Origin: Pseudorhodoferax aquiterrae
GTDB lineage: Bacteria > Pseudomonadota > Gammaproteobacteria > Burkholderiales > Burkholderiaceae_C
DNA length: 64,000 nt
Assembly: GCF_014652235.1 (NCBI RefSeq)
Contig: NZ_BMYK01000015.1
Span: 1 to 64,000, forward strand
Reading direction: 5' to 3'
Shown here: piece by piece, positions 23,223-31,045 of the stretch
Layout: the number at the start of each line of letters is the position of its first letter
How positions within the stretch are numbered: position 1 is the stretch's first letter
The notes under the pieces: generated by a model
What the model was told of the DNA's origin: nothing
Databases searched by the model: none
What the model saw: only the letters and a program-made list of their open reading frames with translations
Translations under genes and position numbers: made by a program

Positions 23223-25565
23223 ATGCAGGAGACCGATGGCAGGCAGGCGGGCGGCACGGCCGCATGGGAGCAGCCGGTGTCGCTGCGCTCGTTCTGGATG
23301 GGCGGCTTCGAAGGCGCCGACCACCTGGATCCGCAGTGCCGCCCGCTCGACATGGCCAGCGCGCATGGCCACCTGGCGCAGCTGGAGGACGACTATGCCC
23401 GCGCCGCTGCGGCCGGCCTGCAGACTGTGCGCGAGAGCATCGGCTGGCGCCTGTGCGAGCCGCGCCCTGGCGTGTTCGACCTGGCGCGCCCGCTGCGCAT
23501 GGCGCGCTGCGCGCGCCGCCATGGACTGCAGATCCTGTGGACCGTGATGCACTACGGCACGCCGCCCGACGTGGACCTGCGAGACGACGCGCTGATCGAC
23601 CGCTTCGCCGCCTTCGCTGCGGCCGTCGCGCAGGCCCTGGGCGGGCAGGGCGCCGAGCCGCCCATCTATACCCTGGTCAACGAGATCAGCTTCCTGTCGT
23701 GGGCCGTCGCGCACACCAACATGCTCGGTGCCTATCAGGGCGCCCAGGAACGCCGGCCCAGCACGCGCGCCAGCGGCTACGAGGTCAAGCGCCGCCTCGT
23801 CCGTGCCACGCTGGCGGCCGCAGAGGCCGTGCGCCGCATCGATCCGCAGGCGCGCTTTCTGCAGGTCGAGCCGCTCGTGCACGTGGTGGCGCCGGCCGGC
23901 CGGCCCGAGCTGGCACCGCTGGCCGCGCAAGTGGCCGCCTACCAGTGGCAGGCCTGGGACCTGCTGGCCGGCCTGGCCGAACCGGGGCTGGGCGGTGGGC
24001 CCGGCATGCTGGACCTGCTGGGCGTGAACCACTACCACAGCGGGCAATGGGAGGTGGAGACCGAGCAGCGCCTGTGGTGGCATGCGCGCGACCCGCGCCG
24101 GCGCGGCCTGGACATGCTGCTGCACGACGCCTGGCAGCGCTACGGCCGGCCGCTGCTGGTGGCAGAGACCAGCCATGTGGGCGCAGGCCGGGCGGCCTGG
24201 CTCGGCGACGTGGCCTGCCAGGCGCTGCGCGCGCGTGCCGCCGGCGTGCCGCTGCTGGGTCTGTGCCTGTATCCGCTGGTGGACCGGCCGGACTGGAACG
24301 ACGCCAGCGCCTGGCACCACAGCGGCCTGTGGGACGTGGCGCCAGCGCCGGCCGCGCGCGCGCCCTTCGAGCGGGTGCTGCACCGCCCCTATGCGCGCGC
24401 GCTGGCGCTGTGGCAGCAGCGCTTGCCGGAACCGGCAGCGGCACCGGAACCACCCACGCTTGCCGTGTTCTCGCACCGCCCCTGGGACCCGCTGCAGCAT
24501 CGCACGCTCCACCTGATGACCGAACTGGCGGTGGACCACCGCATCGTGTTCATCGAGCCGCCGGTGCCGGGCGAGGGGCCGGCACGGCTGCTGCGCAGTT
24601 GCCCATGGCCTGGGGTGGAGGTGCTGCAGCCGCTGCTCCCGGGGGCCTCGGACGGCTTCGATGGCGCGCCGCCGCCGGCCATGGCCGCGCTGCTGGCACC
24701 TGAGATCGTGCCTGGTGCGCTGGCCTGGGCCTGCACGCCGCTGGCCCTGCCGCTGCTGCGCGCGTTGCGCCTGTGCCCTGCGGTCTACGACTGCGCCGAG
24801 GGGCCTCCTGTGGGCGCCTTGGCGCCACGGTGGCGGCTGCAGCAGGCGCGGCTGCTGCGCGGGGCGGCGCAGGTCTGCGCGGCCGGCCCGGCGTTGGCGC
24901 GTGCGCTGGCACGGCAGCGCCCTGGGGTGCAGAGCCTGTTCCAGGCGGTGGACGCCGCGCACTTCACGCCAGCGGCCGTGGCGCCAGGTGGCAGCGAAGC
25001 GCAGGAGGCCGCGCGCCTGCTCGGGGGTCTGGTCGGGCCCGTGCTCTGCCACGTGGGTCGCATCAGCGCCCATGTGAATCTGGCACTGCTCGCTGCCATC
25101 GCCGACGCGCGGCCGCATTGGCAGCTCGTGCTGATCGGCCCGGTCGCGCTGCCGGTGGACACGCCGCTGCCGCAGCGGCCCAACCTGCACTGGCTGGGCG
25201 CGCAGCCTTACAGCCTGCTGCCGGCTCTGCTGGCGCGCGTGCAGCTGGGCCTGCTGGCCTGGCACCGCGATGCCCACACCGCATTGGCCCATCCGCCGCA
25301 GCTGCTGGAGTTCCTTGCCGCGGGCAAGCCGGTGGTCAGCGTGCCGTTGCCGGACGTGCACGACCTCTACGCTGCCGTGGTCGACACCGCAGAGGACGCG
25401 GCCGGCTTCGTGCAGGCCTGCGAGGCGGCACTGCAGCGCGAGGGAGTGCACGACCTGCACCGGCACGCGCGCATCCAGGCGATGCTCGCGCGCTGCAGCT
25501 GGGAACGCCGCGCGCAGACGGTGCGGGCGCTGCTGCAGGCCGCCGCGGCGGGCGCTGCTGCCTAA
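23223..25565 (+). CDS. Fusion of GH1-like glycosidase and GT-B glycosyltransferase, 780 aa
   Basis: Residues about 15-400 form a GH1/clan-A barrel: SFWMGGFEGADHLD, GLQTVRESIGWRLCEPRPG, the acid/base Glu in YTLVNEISFLSW (the NE of TFNEP), LGVNHYHSGQWE, and the nucleophile Glu in PLLVAETSHVG. Both catalytic glutamates are retained. Residues about 415-780 form a GT-B transferase similar to the gene at 21151 (FSHRPWDPLQHRTLHLM, QRPNLHWLGAQPYSLLP, QLLEFLAAGKPVVSVPLPDV), with a weaker donor region. A protein that both cuts and transfers sugars in one chain suggests remodelling or transglycosylation. It follows nadE by 13 bp and its end overlaps the convergent DUF2934 gene by about four bases. Confidence 0.82.
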   Translation: MQETDGRQAGGTAAWEQPVSLRSFWMGGFEGADHLDPQCRPLDMASAHGHLAQLEDDYARAAAAGLQTVRESIGWRLCEPRPGVFDLARPLRMARCARRHGLQILWTVMHYGTPPDVDLRDDALIDRFAAFAAAVAQALGGQGAEPPIYTLVNEISFLSWAVAHTNMLGAYQGAQERRPSTRASGYEVKRRLVRATLAAAEAVRRIDPQARFLQVEPLVHVVAPAGRPELAPLAAQVAAYQWQAWDLLAGLAEPGLGGGPGMLDLLGVNHYHSGQWEVETEQRLWWHARDPRRRGLDMLLHDAWQRYGRPLLVAETSHVGAGRAAWLGDVACQALRARAAGVPLLGLCLYPLVDRPDWNDASAWHHSGLWDVAPAPAARAPFERVLHRPYARALALWQQRLPEPAAAPEPPTLAVFSHRPWDPLQHRTLHLMTELAVDHRIVFIEPPVPGEGPARLLRSCPWPGVEVLQPLLPGASDGFDGAPPPAMAALLAPEIVPGALAWACTPLALPLLRALRLCPAVYDCAEGPPVGALAPRWRLQQARLLRGAAQVCAAGPALARALARQRPGVQSLFQAVDAAHFTPAAVAPGGSEAQEAARLLGGLVGPVLCHVGRISAHVNLALLAAIADARPHWQLVLIGPVALPVDTPLPQRPNLHWLGAQPYSLLPALLARVQLGLLAWHRDAHTALAHPPQLLEFLAAGKPVVSVPLPDVHDLYAAVVDTAEDAAGFVQACEAALQREGVHDLHRHARIQAMLARCSWERRAQTVRALLQAAAAGAAA

Positions 25566-26140
25566 GGCGCGCCGTCGCCGCTGCCGTCGACCTGGCGTTC
25601 GGCCTGCAGCCAGTCCTCGACTTCGCGGCCGGGTGCGAAGCCGCGCCCGGCGGCCAATGCGTAGGCCGCGGCGCGGATGCGTTCCTCACGACCGCCGGCC
25701 GCGTCTGCACCGTCCTGCGTGCGGCCCTGCGCGGCTTCGTGCTCGTGCAGGCTGGGTGCCACGTTGGGGCCTTCGGGCAGCGTCGCGGGGGCCTGCTGCA
25801 GATCGGCGGGCGTGGGGGAGGGGTGGGGTGTCGCCATGCTGTCCTCCTGTGGATCGCTGTCCGGCAGCGACGTGGGACTGCGGCGCGGCTCGCCGCGTGC
25901 GGCGTCGTCGCGCGAAGGGCCGCTCAGCACCGCACGCTGCTGGCGCTCGTGCTCCGCCGCGGGGGCGCCGCGTTCGCCGGCCGGGTACTCGTAGGCGGTG
26001 GTGGGCGCATCGGCCGGCGCGCGGCGCGCGGGCTGCCCCGTGCCCGGCGGCGGTGCGCTTGCCACATCGCCAGGCCCCTGTGGTTGTTCCTGTTGCTGCT
26101 GCTGCGGTGGGCCGCTCGGCGGCCTGGTCTTCGGCTTCAT
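25562..26140 (-). CDS. DUF2934 C-terminal domain protein with long disordered N-terminus, 192 aa
   Basis: The first 140 residues are low complexity (poly-Gln run in PPQQQQQEQPQGPGD, then Pro/Ala/Gln/Glu-rich). The end is a DUF2934 helix pair: REERIRAAAYALAAGRGFAPGREVEDWLQAERQV. A GGAAGGA ribosome site and a sigma-54-type promoter support the start at 26140. Inside the gene, at 25837, an ATG in the same frame is preceded by a still better AGGAGG with nearly the same surrounding bases (GGACAGCATG), so a short form of 91 residues with the DUF2934 domain may be made too, or two genes fused after loss of a stop. Confidence 0.7.
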   Translation of the reverse strand: MKPKTRPPSGPPQQQQQEQPQGPGDVASAPPPGTGQPARRAPADAPTTAYEYPAGERGAPAAEHERQQRAVLSGPSRDDAARGEPRRSPTSLPDSDPQEDSMATPHPSPTPADLQQAPATLPEGPNVAPSLHEHEAAQGRTQDGADAAGGREERIRAAAYALAAGRGFAPGREVEDWLQAERQVDGSGDGAP

Positions 26141-26185
26141 GCTGTCCTTCCGGAGTTCGCGGGGTGCGGTGTCGCCTTGGCCCCG

Positions 26186-26203
26186 GGGCAAGGCGCGTTC
26201 CCG
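26186..26203 (-). promoter_or_regulatory. Sigma-54-type promoter of the DUF2934 gene
   Basis: The minus strand reads GGAACGCGCCTTGCC, +1 near 26176, 36-nt leader. It is divergent from the weaker site for the 30-aa reading frame 20 bp away. Confidence 0.62.
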
Positions 26204-26219
26204 CCGTCCACCGCTGCGG

Positions 26220-26237
26220 CGGGTATGGGTCTTGCTC
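26220..26237 (+). promoter_or_regulatory. Possible sigma-54-type promoter of the 30-aa gene
   Basis: GGTATGGGTCTTGCT has the exact GG-N10-GC spacing (26222-26223, 26234-26235) and a TTGCT -12 box, but a poor -24 box. +1 would be near 26247, 29 nt before the ATG, with GAAGGA in the leader. Confidence 0.4.
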
Positions 26238-26275
26238 CCCCCAGGGCGTCATCCACCCAACGAACGAAGGACCGC

Positions 26276-26368
26276 ATGACAGCCCGGGCCAAGGACAAGC
26301 TGCTGGACTGGTGGCGCGGTGCGCACGCCATGCCGAAGCCGGCCGGGCAGATGCGGGCCAGGCACTGA
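26276..26368 (+). CDS. Very small protein, 30 aa
   Basis: A complete reading frame MTARAKDKLLDWWRGAHAMP...MRARH, basic and with a WW pair, preceded by GAAGGA at ideal distance and a sigma-54-like site. The first half reads as a short amphipathic helix. No family is known to me. The evidence is only the coincidence of ribosome site, promoter-like element and clean frame in a gap between other genes of the island. Confidence 0.4.
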   Translation: MTARAKDKLLDWWRGAHAMPKPAGQMRARH

Positions 26369-26458
26369 TGAGCCCGCCCGGCGGGCCGGCACGGTTTGCG
26401 GCAAGATTTGCCGGGCGATCGCACGCCAGTGACGGGCCGGCGGCGGAGCCCCCACGCC

Positions 26459-26977
26459 ATGGTCGGTGACGCGCTGGCGCTGTGGCTGTACGGCGTGCTG
26501 CCGCTGTGGATCGCGGCCGGCTTCGCCGACTGGTGGTGCCACCGCCGCACTGCGATCGAGCACCACAGTGGCTGGCGCGAGTCGGCTTTCCACTGCGCGC
26601 TGTTCGCGCAGATGGGCGCAGCAACCCTGATGACCCTGCTGCTGGAGCCCACGCCGGCCGTACTGGCCATCCTGGCCGCAGCCATCGTGGCGCACGAAGC
26701 CACGACCTGGCTGGAGCTGCGCTTCGTCGTCGGCCGGCGCGCGGTGCGCCCCTTCGAGCAGATGGTGCACAGCTTCATGGAAGTGCTGCCGCTGGCCGGG
26801 CTGCTGTTGCTGGCGCTGACGCCCCCGGCCACGGGCGCGGCCGGTCTGGCACTGCGCCACCAGCCGTTGCCGGCCGCCACGTTGGTCGGCCTGTGCACGG
26901 CCTCGCTGGTCTTCAACGTCGTGCCGCTGCTGGAGGAGCTGTGGCGCTGCCTGCGCGCCAGGCGGCGGCCGGCCTAG
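26459..26977 (+). CDS. Uncharacterised membrane protein, 172 aa
   Basis: Four to five hydrophobic helices (LALWLYGVLPLWIAAGFADWW, AQMGAATLMTLLLEP, AVLAILAAAIVAHEATTWLELRFV, FMEVLPLAGLLLLALT, PAATLVGLCTASLVFNVVPLL) with conserved-looking charged positions in or near the membrane (DWWCHRRTAIEHHSGWRES, HEATTWLELR, PFEQMVHSFME). The family appears in related bacteria without known role. Upstream is TTGCGGCAAGATTTGCC, a variant of the island promoter with GC in place of GG at -25/-24 and +1 36 nt before the ATG. Confidence 0.7.
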   Translation: MVGDALALWLYGVLPLWIAAGFADWWCHRRTAIEHHSGWRESAFHCALFAQMGAATLMTLLLEPTPAVLAILAAAIVAHEATTWLELRFVVGRRAVRPFEQMVHSFMEVLPLAGLLLLALTPPATGAAGLALRHQPLPAATLVGLCTASLVFNVVPLLEELWRCLRARRRPA

Positions 26978-26980
26978 GCC

Positions 26981-27874
26981 TCAGCCCAGCGCCGTGTCCA
27001 GCACCATCATGAGCACGAAGCCCAGCAGCAGACCACCGGTGGCGAAGGCCTCGTGGCCCTGGCGGTGCGATTCGGGAATGATCTCGTGGCTGATCACGAA
27101 CAGCATGGCGCCGGCGGCCGCCGCCAGGCCCCAGGGCAGCAGCCCGACCGACACCGTCATGAGCGCGGCGCCCATCACGGCGGCCACGGGCTCGATCAGG
27201 CCGGAGGCGATGCCGATGCCGGCGCTGAGCCAGCGCCCGTAGCCCACGCTGCGCAGCGCGAGCGCCACGACCATGCCCTCGGGCACGTCCTGGATCGCGA
27301 TGCCGGTGGCCAGCGCATTGGCGCCGAAGTGGTCCGCACCGCCGTAGCCCACGCCGATGGCCAGACCTTCGGGAAAGTTGTGCAGTGCAATGGCCAGCAC
27401 GAACAGCCAGGCCCGGCGCAGCGAACGTGCGCGCAGGCCTTCCGTGCCCTTGACGAAATGCTCGTGCGGCACGAGCCGGTCGATCAGCATGAGCAGCGCC
27501 GCGCCCAGCAGCAGCGCGCTGCCGACCAGGCCGCCTGCCCCCCAGGGACCGGCACCCTGGGCCTTGGCCGCGGCAAGCGCCGGCAGCACCAGCGAGAAGG
27601 CGCAGGCGGCCAGCATCACGCCCGCGCCGAAGCCCAGCAGCGTGTCGCAGGTACGCTGCGACATCTGCTGGCGCAGCAACACCGGCAGCGTGCCGAGTGC
27701 CGTGGCCAGCGCGGCCATGCCGCCGCCGGCCAGTGCGCCCAGCAGGCGCGGATCCTCCCAGGGCAGCGCCTGCCAGGCCCGCAGCGCGAGCAGCACCAGG
27801 CCCAGCACGAGGATCAACGTGCCCAGCGCGCGGCGCCACGGGCGCAGCGTGCCGGCGGCCACGGGTGCGTGCAT
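26981..27874 (-). CDS. ZIP family divalent metal transporter
   Basis: A 297-residue inner membrane protein of the ZIP family (zinc/iron/manganese uptake). Helix IV contains IALHNFPEGLAIGVGYGG and helix V IAIQDVPEGMVVALAL, the two HNxPEG/xDxPEG metal-binding motifs, with one His replaced by Gln-Asp in the second. The variable loop has HEHFVKG; near the end VISHEIIPESHRQGHEA. It is likely cotranscribed with the YciE-like gene five bases upstream. Metal supply fits the manganese catalases nearby, but this is inference. Confidence 0.87.
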   Translation of the reverse strand: MHAPVAAGTLRPWRRALGTLILVLGLVLLALRAWQALPWEDPRLLGALAGGGMAALATALGTLPVLLRQQMSQRTCDTLLGFGAGVMLAACAFSLVLPALAAAKAQGAGPWGAGGLVGSALLLGAALLMLIDRLVPHEHFVKGTEGLRARSLRRAWLFVLAIALHNFPEGLAIGVGYGGADHFGANALATGIAIQDVPEGMVVALALRSVGYGRWLSAGIGIASGLIEPVAAVMGAALMTVSVGLLPWGLAAAAGAMLFVISHEIIPESHRQGHEAFATGGLLLGFVLMMVLDTALG

Positions 27875-27879
27875 GGCGA

Positions 27880-28374
27880 TCAGCTCTCGACCGCTTCCTC
27901 GATCGAGGCCGCCTGGCCCAGCGTGCCGAGCTTCTCGTCGGTGGCCTTCTCCTCGGCCAGGGAGGCTTCCAGCAGCGGCACGGCCTCGGTCAGGCCCAGT
28001 TTGGTGGCCAGCAGCACCAGCGTGGTGTAGCTGGCGATCTCGTAGTGCTCGACCTTCTGGGCCGCGCCGATCAGCGCCACGTCCAGCACCGGGCCCTTGT
28101 CGATCTCGTCGATGAGGTCGTTGCCTTCCTCGACCAGGCCTTCCATCGCGGCGCATTTGATGCGTTTGAGCTTCAGGCCCGTGAGCTCGACGATCTGGTC
28201 GATGCGTTCCACCTGGGTGCGCGTTTCCTCGAGATGGTCGCGGAAGGCCTGGGCCAACTGCTCGTCGGCGGCGGCGCGCGCCATCTTGGGCAGCGAGCGC
28301 GTCATCTGCTTCTCGGCGCTGTAGGTGTCGGACAGTTCGTGGATGAACAGTTCCTGGACGGTCTTGACGGCCAT
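27880..28374 (-). CDS. YciE/DUF892 ferritin-like protein, 164 aa
   Basis: The DUF892 family four-helix bundle: VQELFIHELSDTYSAEKQMTRSLPKMARAA, FRDHLEETRTQVERIDQIVELTGLK, then CAAMEGLVEEGNDLIDE, VALIGAAQKVEHYEIASYTTLVLLATKLG and LLEASLAEEKATDEKLGTL. Glu and His positions expected for a di-iron centre (HE, EET, QKVEHYE, EEK) are all present. Members are induced by stress in enterobacteria. CAGGAG precedes the ATG. It leads a short operon with the ZIP transporter. I found no full promoter match upstream; GGAACGCC occurs but lacks the -12 box. Confidence 0.9.
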   Translation of the reverse strand: MAVKTVQELFIHELSDTYSAEKQMTRSLPKMARAAADEQLAQAFRDHLEETRTQVERIDQIVELTGLKLKRIKCAAMEGLVEEGNDLIDEIDKGPVLDVALIGAAQKVEHYEIASYTTLVLLATKLGLTEAVPLLEASLAEEKATDEKLGTLGQAASIEEAVES

Positions 28375-28543
28375 GGTGGGCTCCTGTGTGAAGGTGAAGG
28401 GTGTGGCGCGCCGGCATGCCTTGGCGCGACGCAGTGATGGTGCGGGCTGCCGCAGGGCGCTGCTGTCAGCGCCTGGCCGGTGGGCGTTCCCCGCGCACTT
28501 CCGGTCCTGTTGTCGGAGCGGATTGACAGGCTGGAACGCGTGC

Positions 28544-29008
28544 TCATGCGGGCTTGGCGACCATGAGCCAGAAGATCGCCAGAAAGGCTCCGAGCGCGGG
28601 CACGCCGAGCGCGCACCACCAGCGGAAGTAGCGCCAATAAGGCGGTGGCAGCGGGACCCCATCACGCAAGGCCTGGGCCGCCACGTCGCGCAGGCGCATC
28701 TGCAGCCAGACCACGGGCAACCAGCAGGCCATCGCCAGCACGTACAGGCCGATCGACCACTGCAGCCAGCGCGCCGTGGCCGGAAAGCCGGCCAGCTGCA
28801 TGAGCCACCAGCCCGTGAGCGGCTGCAGCACGGCCGTGGTAACCGTGAACAGCCAGTCCGCCCGCACCACCCAGCGCGTGACGCCGGCCGTCAGCCCCAC
28901 GTCGCGGCTCAGGCTGGCGACCAGCAGATAGAAGGCCGTGCCGATGCCGGTGCCGAACAGCACCGTGGACGACAGGATGTGCAGCCATTTGGCCGGGAGG
29001 TAGTCCAT
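28544..29008 (-). CDS. DUF2269 family membrane protein, 154 aa
   Basis: Four membrane helices with DUF2269 text: WLHILSSTVLFGTGIGTAFYLLVA, WLFTVTTAVLQPLTGWWLMQLAGF, WLQWSIGLYVLAMACWLPVVWLQMRLR and a C-terminal segment LGVPALGAFLAIFWLMV. The His in KWLHILSS is conserved in the family. It follows the SDR-DoxX gene by nine bases on the same strand, a pairing often seen. Function unknown. Confidence 0.85.
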   Translation of the reverse strand: MDYLPAKWLHILSSTVLFGTGIGTAFYLLVASLSRDVGLTAGVTRWVVRADWLFTVTTAVLQPLTGWWLMQLAGFPATARWLQWSIGLYVLAMACWLPVVWLQMRLRDVAAQALRDGVPLPPPYWRYFRWWCALGVPALGAFLAIFWLMVAKPA

Positions 29009-29017
29009 GGCGCCGCC

Positions 29018-30322
29018 TCAGGGTTTGTCGCGCTGCGTGGCCCACAGCACGCCGATCAGCGCGAGCATGGGCAGGTTCTTGGACAGCGGACCGTACGGAT
29101 GCAGCCACCAGTGCGGCATGCGCAGCGTGATCAGGGCGGTGTAGCCGGCGATGACCAGCAGCAGTGCACACCACACGCGGCCCATGTGGCGCCGCGGCGC
29201 CAGCAAGGTCGCCACACCCAGCGCGAGGTCGAGCAGGGCGCCGGCGTACAGGGCCACGCGGGCCGGCGCCCCGTGCAGGCCGAAGTCGGCAAGCAGCGCC
29301 AGGCTGCCCGCCACCGGGTACAGGCCGAGGGAGACGGCGGCGGTCCACAGCCAGACCGCGGCCACGCTGGCCCGCCCCAGCGGCAGCAGCAGCCGCAGGA
29401 CGGCGGCCTGACGCAGCGCGGGCCGTTCGGTCGGCGCGACGAAGGCCGCAGGCGCACGCGGCGGCCGGCCCAGCAGGCCGGTGATGGCGGCCGCGTCGGC
29501 GGTGTTGCCGCGCACCAGCATGCGCACGGCCTCGGCGTCCACCGTGCTGCCGGGCAGGCGTCCCAGCACCCCCGCAGCGCCTTCGGCAAGGCGGGGCGGC
29601 ACCGGCAGCACCCAGGCCGGCCGCCGCCAGCCCAGGGCGCGGCGCAGCGTGGCCAGGTAGGCCGCCAGGCCCAGCGGCTGCGGACCCACGGCGGCCAGCG
29701 TCATGCTGGGTGCCCCGGCATCGCCGATCCAGCGCAGCACCGCCTGCACGAGGTCGTCCAGGTGCAGCGGCTGCACCTGGGCCGGCGTGGCCGGCAGCGC
29801 CAGCAGCGGCAGCGCGGCCAGGCCATGGAACAGCCGGGTGCTGGCGCCCGCAGGTGCGTACACCAGCGAGGGTTGCACCACCAGGGAGCGCAGCGGCAGC
29901 GCGCGCAGTGCAGCATCGGCCGCGTGCTTGCTGCGGTGAAAGGCGCTGGCGGCCTGGGCACCGCTGCCCAGTGCCGAGACCTGTACCGCGCGCGGCACGC
30001 CGGCCTGGGCCGCGCCCTCGAACAGCGCGATGGGTCCGCGCGCATGCAGGGTGTCGAAGCGCTGGCGGCCGTGCTCGCGGAAGATGCCGACCGCGTTGAC
30101 CACGAGGTCCATGCCGCGCAGTTGCCCCGCCCACCAGGGGGCTGGCGGCACCTCGGCCAGATCGGCCTGCAGCGTGGCCGTGGCCGGTGTGGCGGCATGC
30201 AGCGCAGGCGTGCGCACCGCCGCGACCACACTGTGGCCCTGTTGCGCCAGCGCGCGTGCCAGTGCGCCGCCGATCAGGCCGGAGGCGCCCACGACCAGGA
30301 TCCGCAGCGGCCTGGGACTCAC
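29018..30322 (-). CDS. NAD-binding SDR protein with DoxX-like membrane domain, 434 aa
   Basis: Residues 1-290 are an atypical short-chain dehydrogenase/NmrA-like fold: ILVVGASGLIGGALARALAQQGH (dinucleotide site), DLVVNAVGIFREHG, VQVSALGS and HRSKHAADAALR. Residues about 305-434 hold four membrane helices with DoxX-like text (ASVAAVWLWTAAVSLGLYPV, LYAGALLDLALGVATLL, WWLHPYGPLSKNLPMLALIGVLW). The GTG start overlaps the upstream stop. Such fusions sit next to DUF2269 proteins. The substrate is unknown; a membrane redox role is likely. Confidence 0.85.
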   Translation of the reverse strand: MSPRPLRILVVGASGLIGGALARALAQQGHSVVAAVRTPALHAATPATATLQADLAEVPPAPWWAGQLRGMDLVVNAVGIFREHGRQRFDTLHARGPIALFEGAAQAGVPRAVQVSALGSGAQAASAFHRSKHAADAALRALPLRSLVVQPSLVYAPAGASTRLFHGLAALPLLALPATPAQVQPLHLDDLVQAVLRWIGDAGAPSMTLAAVGPQPLGLAAYLATLRRALGWRRPAWVLPVPPRLAEGAAGVLGRLPGSTVDAEAVRMLVRGNTADAAAITGLLGRPPRAPAAFVAPTERPALRQAAVLRLLLPLGRASVAAVWLWTAAVSLGLYPVAGSLALLADFGLHGAPARVALYAGALLDLALGVATLLAPRRHMGRVWCALLLVIAGYTALITLRMPHWWLHPYGPLSKNLPMLALIGVLWATQRDKP

Positions 30323-30846
30323 GGCAGCTGCCCGGGCGGCGCTGCGGCTGGCGCCGCGTTGCGGCGCCGCTCCACGGCCGCGGTGCCGAGTGCCAGCCCC
30401 AGCGCGAAGGCCGCATACACGCCGGCCAGCGCGGGGCGGGACAGCCGGTGTTCGAACCCGGGCGTGAAGCGCCTGGGGGTGAGCTGGAAGTCGACGAAGC
30501 AGGCCAGCGCACTCGTCGCCGCGCTGCCCATCAGCGCTCCCTTGCCACGGCGCAGCGCCGGCTGGCGGCGGCAGGCCAGCGCGAACAGCCCTGCCCAGAA
30601 CACCGAGGTGGCATGGTGCGTGGCATAGCCGGTGGCGGTGTGCGCCGCGTCCACGCCGTCGTGCTGCAGCGCCTCGTCGTCCCAGTACCAATGGCTGACG
30701 GCGTTCAGCGGCGCAGCGGCGCTGGCATTCTCGCGGCGGCCGGCCCAGGCCAGCACGGCGCAGGAGAGCAGGCTGGCCAGGCTGCCGGCCACGAGTGCAT
30801 GCACGGCCGTGGCGCGGGCCGCTGGTCGATCCAAGGGGGAGGGCAT
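30319..30846 (-). CDS. Uncharacterised membrane protein, 175 aa
   Basis: Hydrophobic segments at ALVAGSLASLLSCAVLAWAG, SVFWAGLFALACRR, GSAATSALACFVDFQL and ALAGVYAAFALGLALG. A polar stretch SHWYWDDEALQHDGVDAAHTATGYATHHATSVFW between helices has several His and Asp. I recognise no named family. The start at 30846 (MPSPLDRP) is chosen over 30864 because AAAGGC precedes it. First gene of an operon with the SDR-DoxX and DUF2269 genes (GTGA overlap). Confidence 0.65.
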   Translation of the reverse strand: MPSPLDRPAARATAVHALVAGSLASLLSCAVLAWAGRRENASAAAPLNAVSHWYWDDEALQHDGVDAAHTATGYATHHATSVFWAGLFALACRRQPALRRGKGALMGSAATSALACFVDFQLTPRRFTPGFEHRLSRPALAGVYAAFALGLALGTAAVERRRNAAPAAAPPGQLP

Positions 30847-30884
30847 ACGGGAGGCCTTTCGCATGGGAAGCTGCGCGCGCGTGG

Positions 30885-30917
30885 AGAAAAAAGCGCCCGC
30901 CGGGTGTGGCGGGCGCA
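30885..30917 (-). terminator. Rho-independent terminator
   Basis: Read on the minus strand: a GC-rich hairpin (GCGCCCGCC, loop ACACCC, GGCGGGCGC) followed by TTTTTT. It lies about 130 bp downstream of the gene ending at 31046 and separates it from the next operon. Confidence 0.85.
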
Positions 30918-31045
30918 GACCCCTGCAAGCAATTTGCGTCCAGGACCGAGACGCGAAGCCAGTCTCGCCCGGTGCACGGCGTCCGACCGCCGGATGGCGC
31001 CGGCAGGCCCTGTGGGACAGGCCGCGCAGCGCCGAACAGCACGGC

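Noticed and set aside
28390-28520. A sigma-54 site before the YciE-like gene
   Set aside because: GGAACGCC is present, but ten bases later there is no GC in a TTGC context.
30885-30917. CRISPR-like or repeat unit around the perfect GC hairpin
   Set aside because: Single copy, followed by T-run; a normal terminator.
30920-30950. TGGACGCAAATTGC upstream of the gene at 30846
   Set aside because: Spacing between GG and GC is nine, not ten, and the -24 box is poor.
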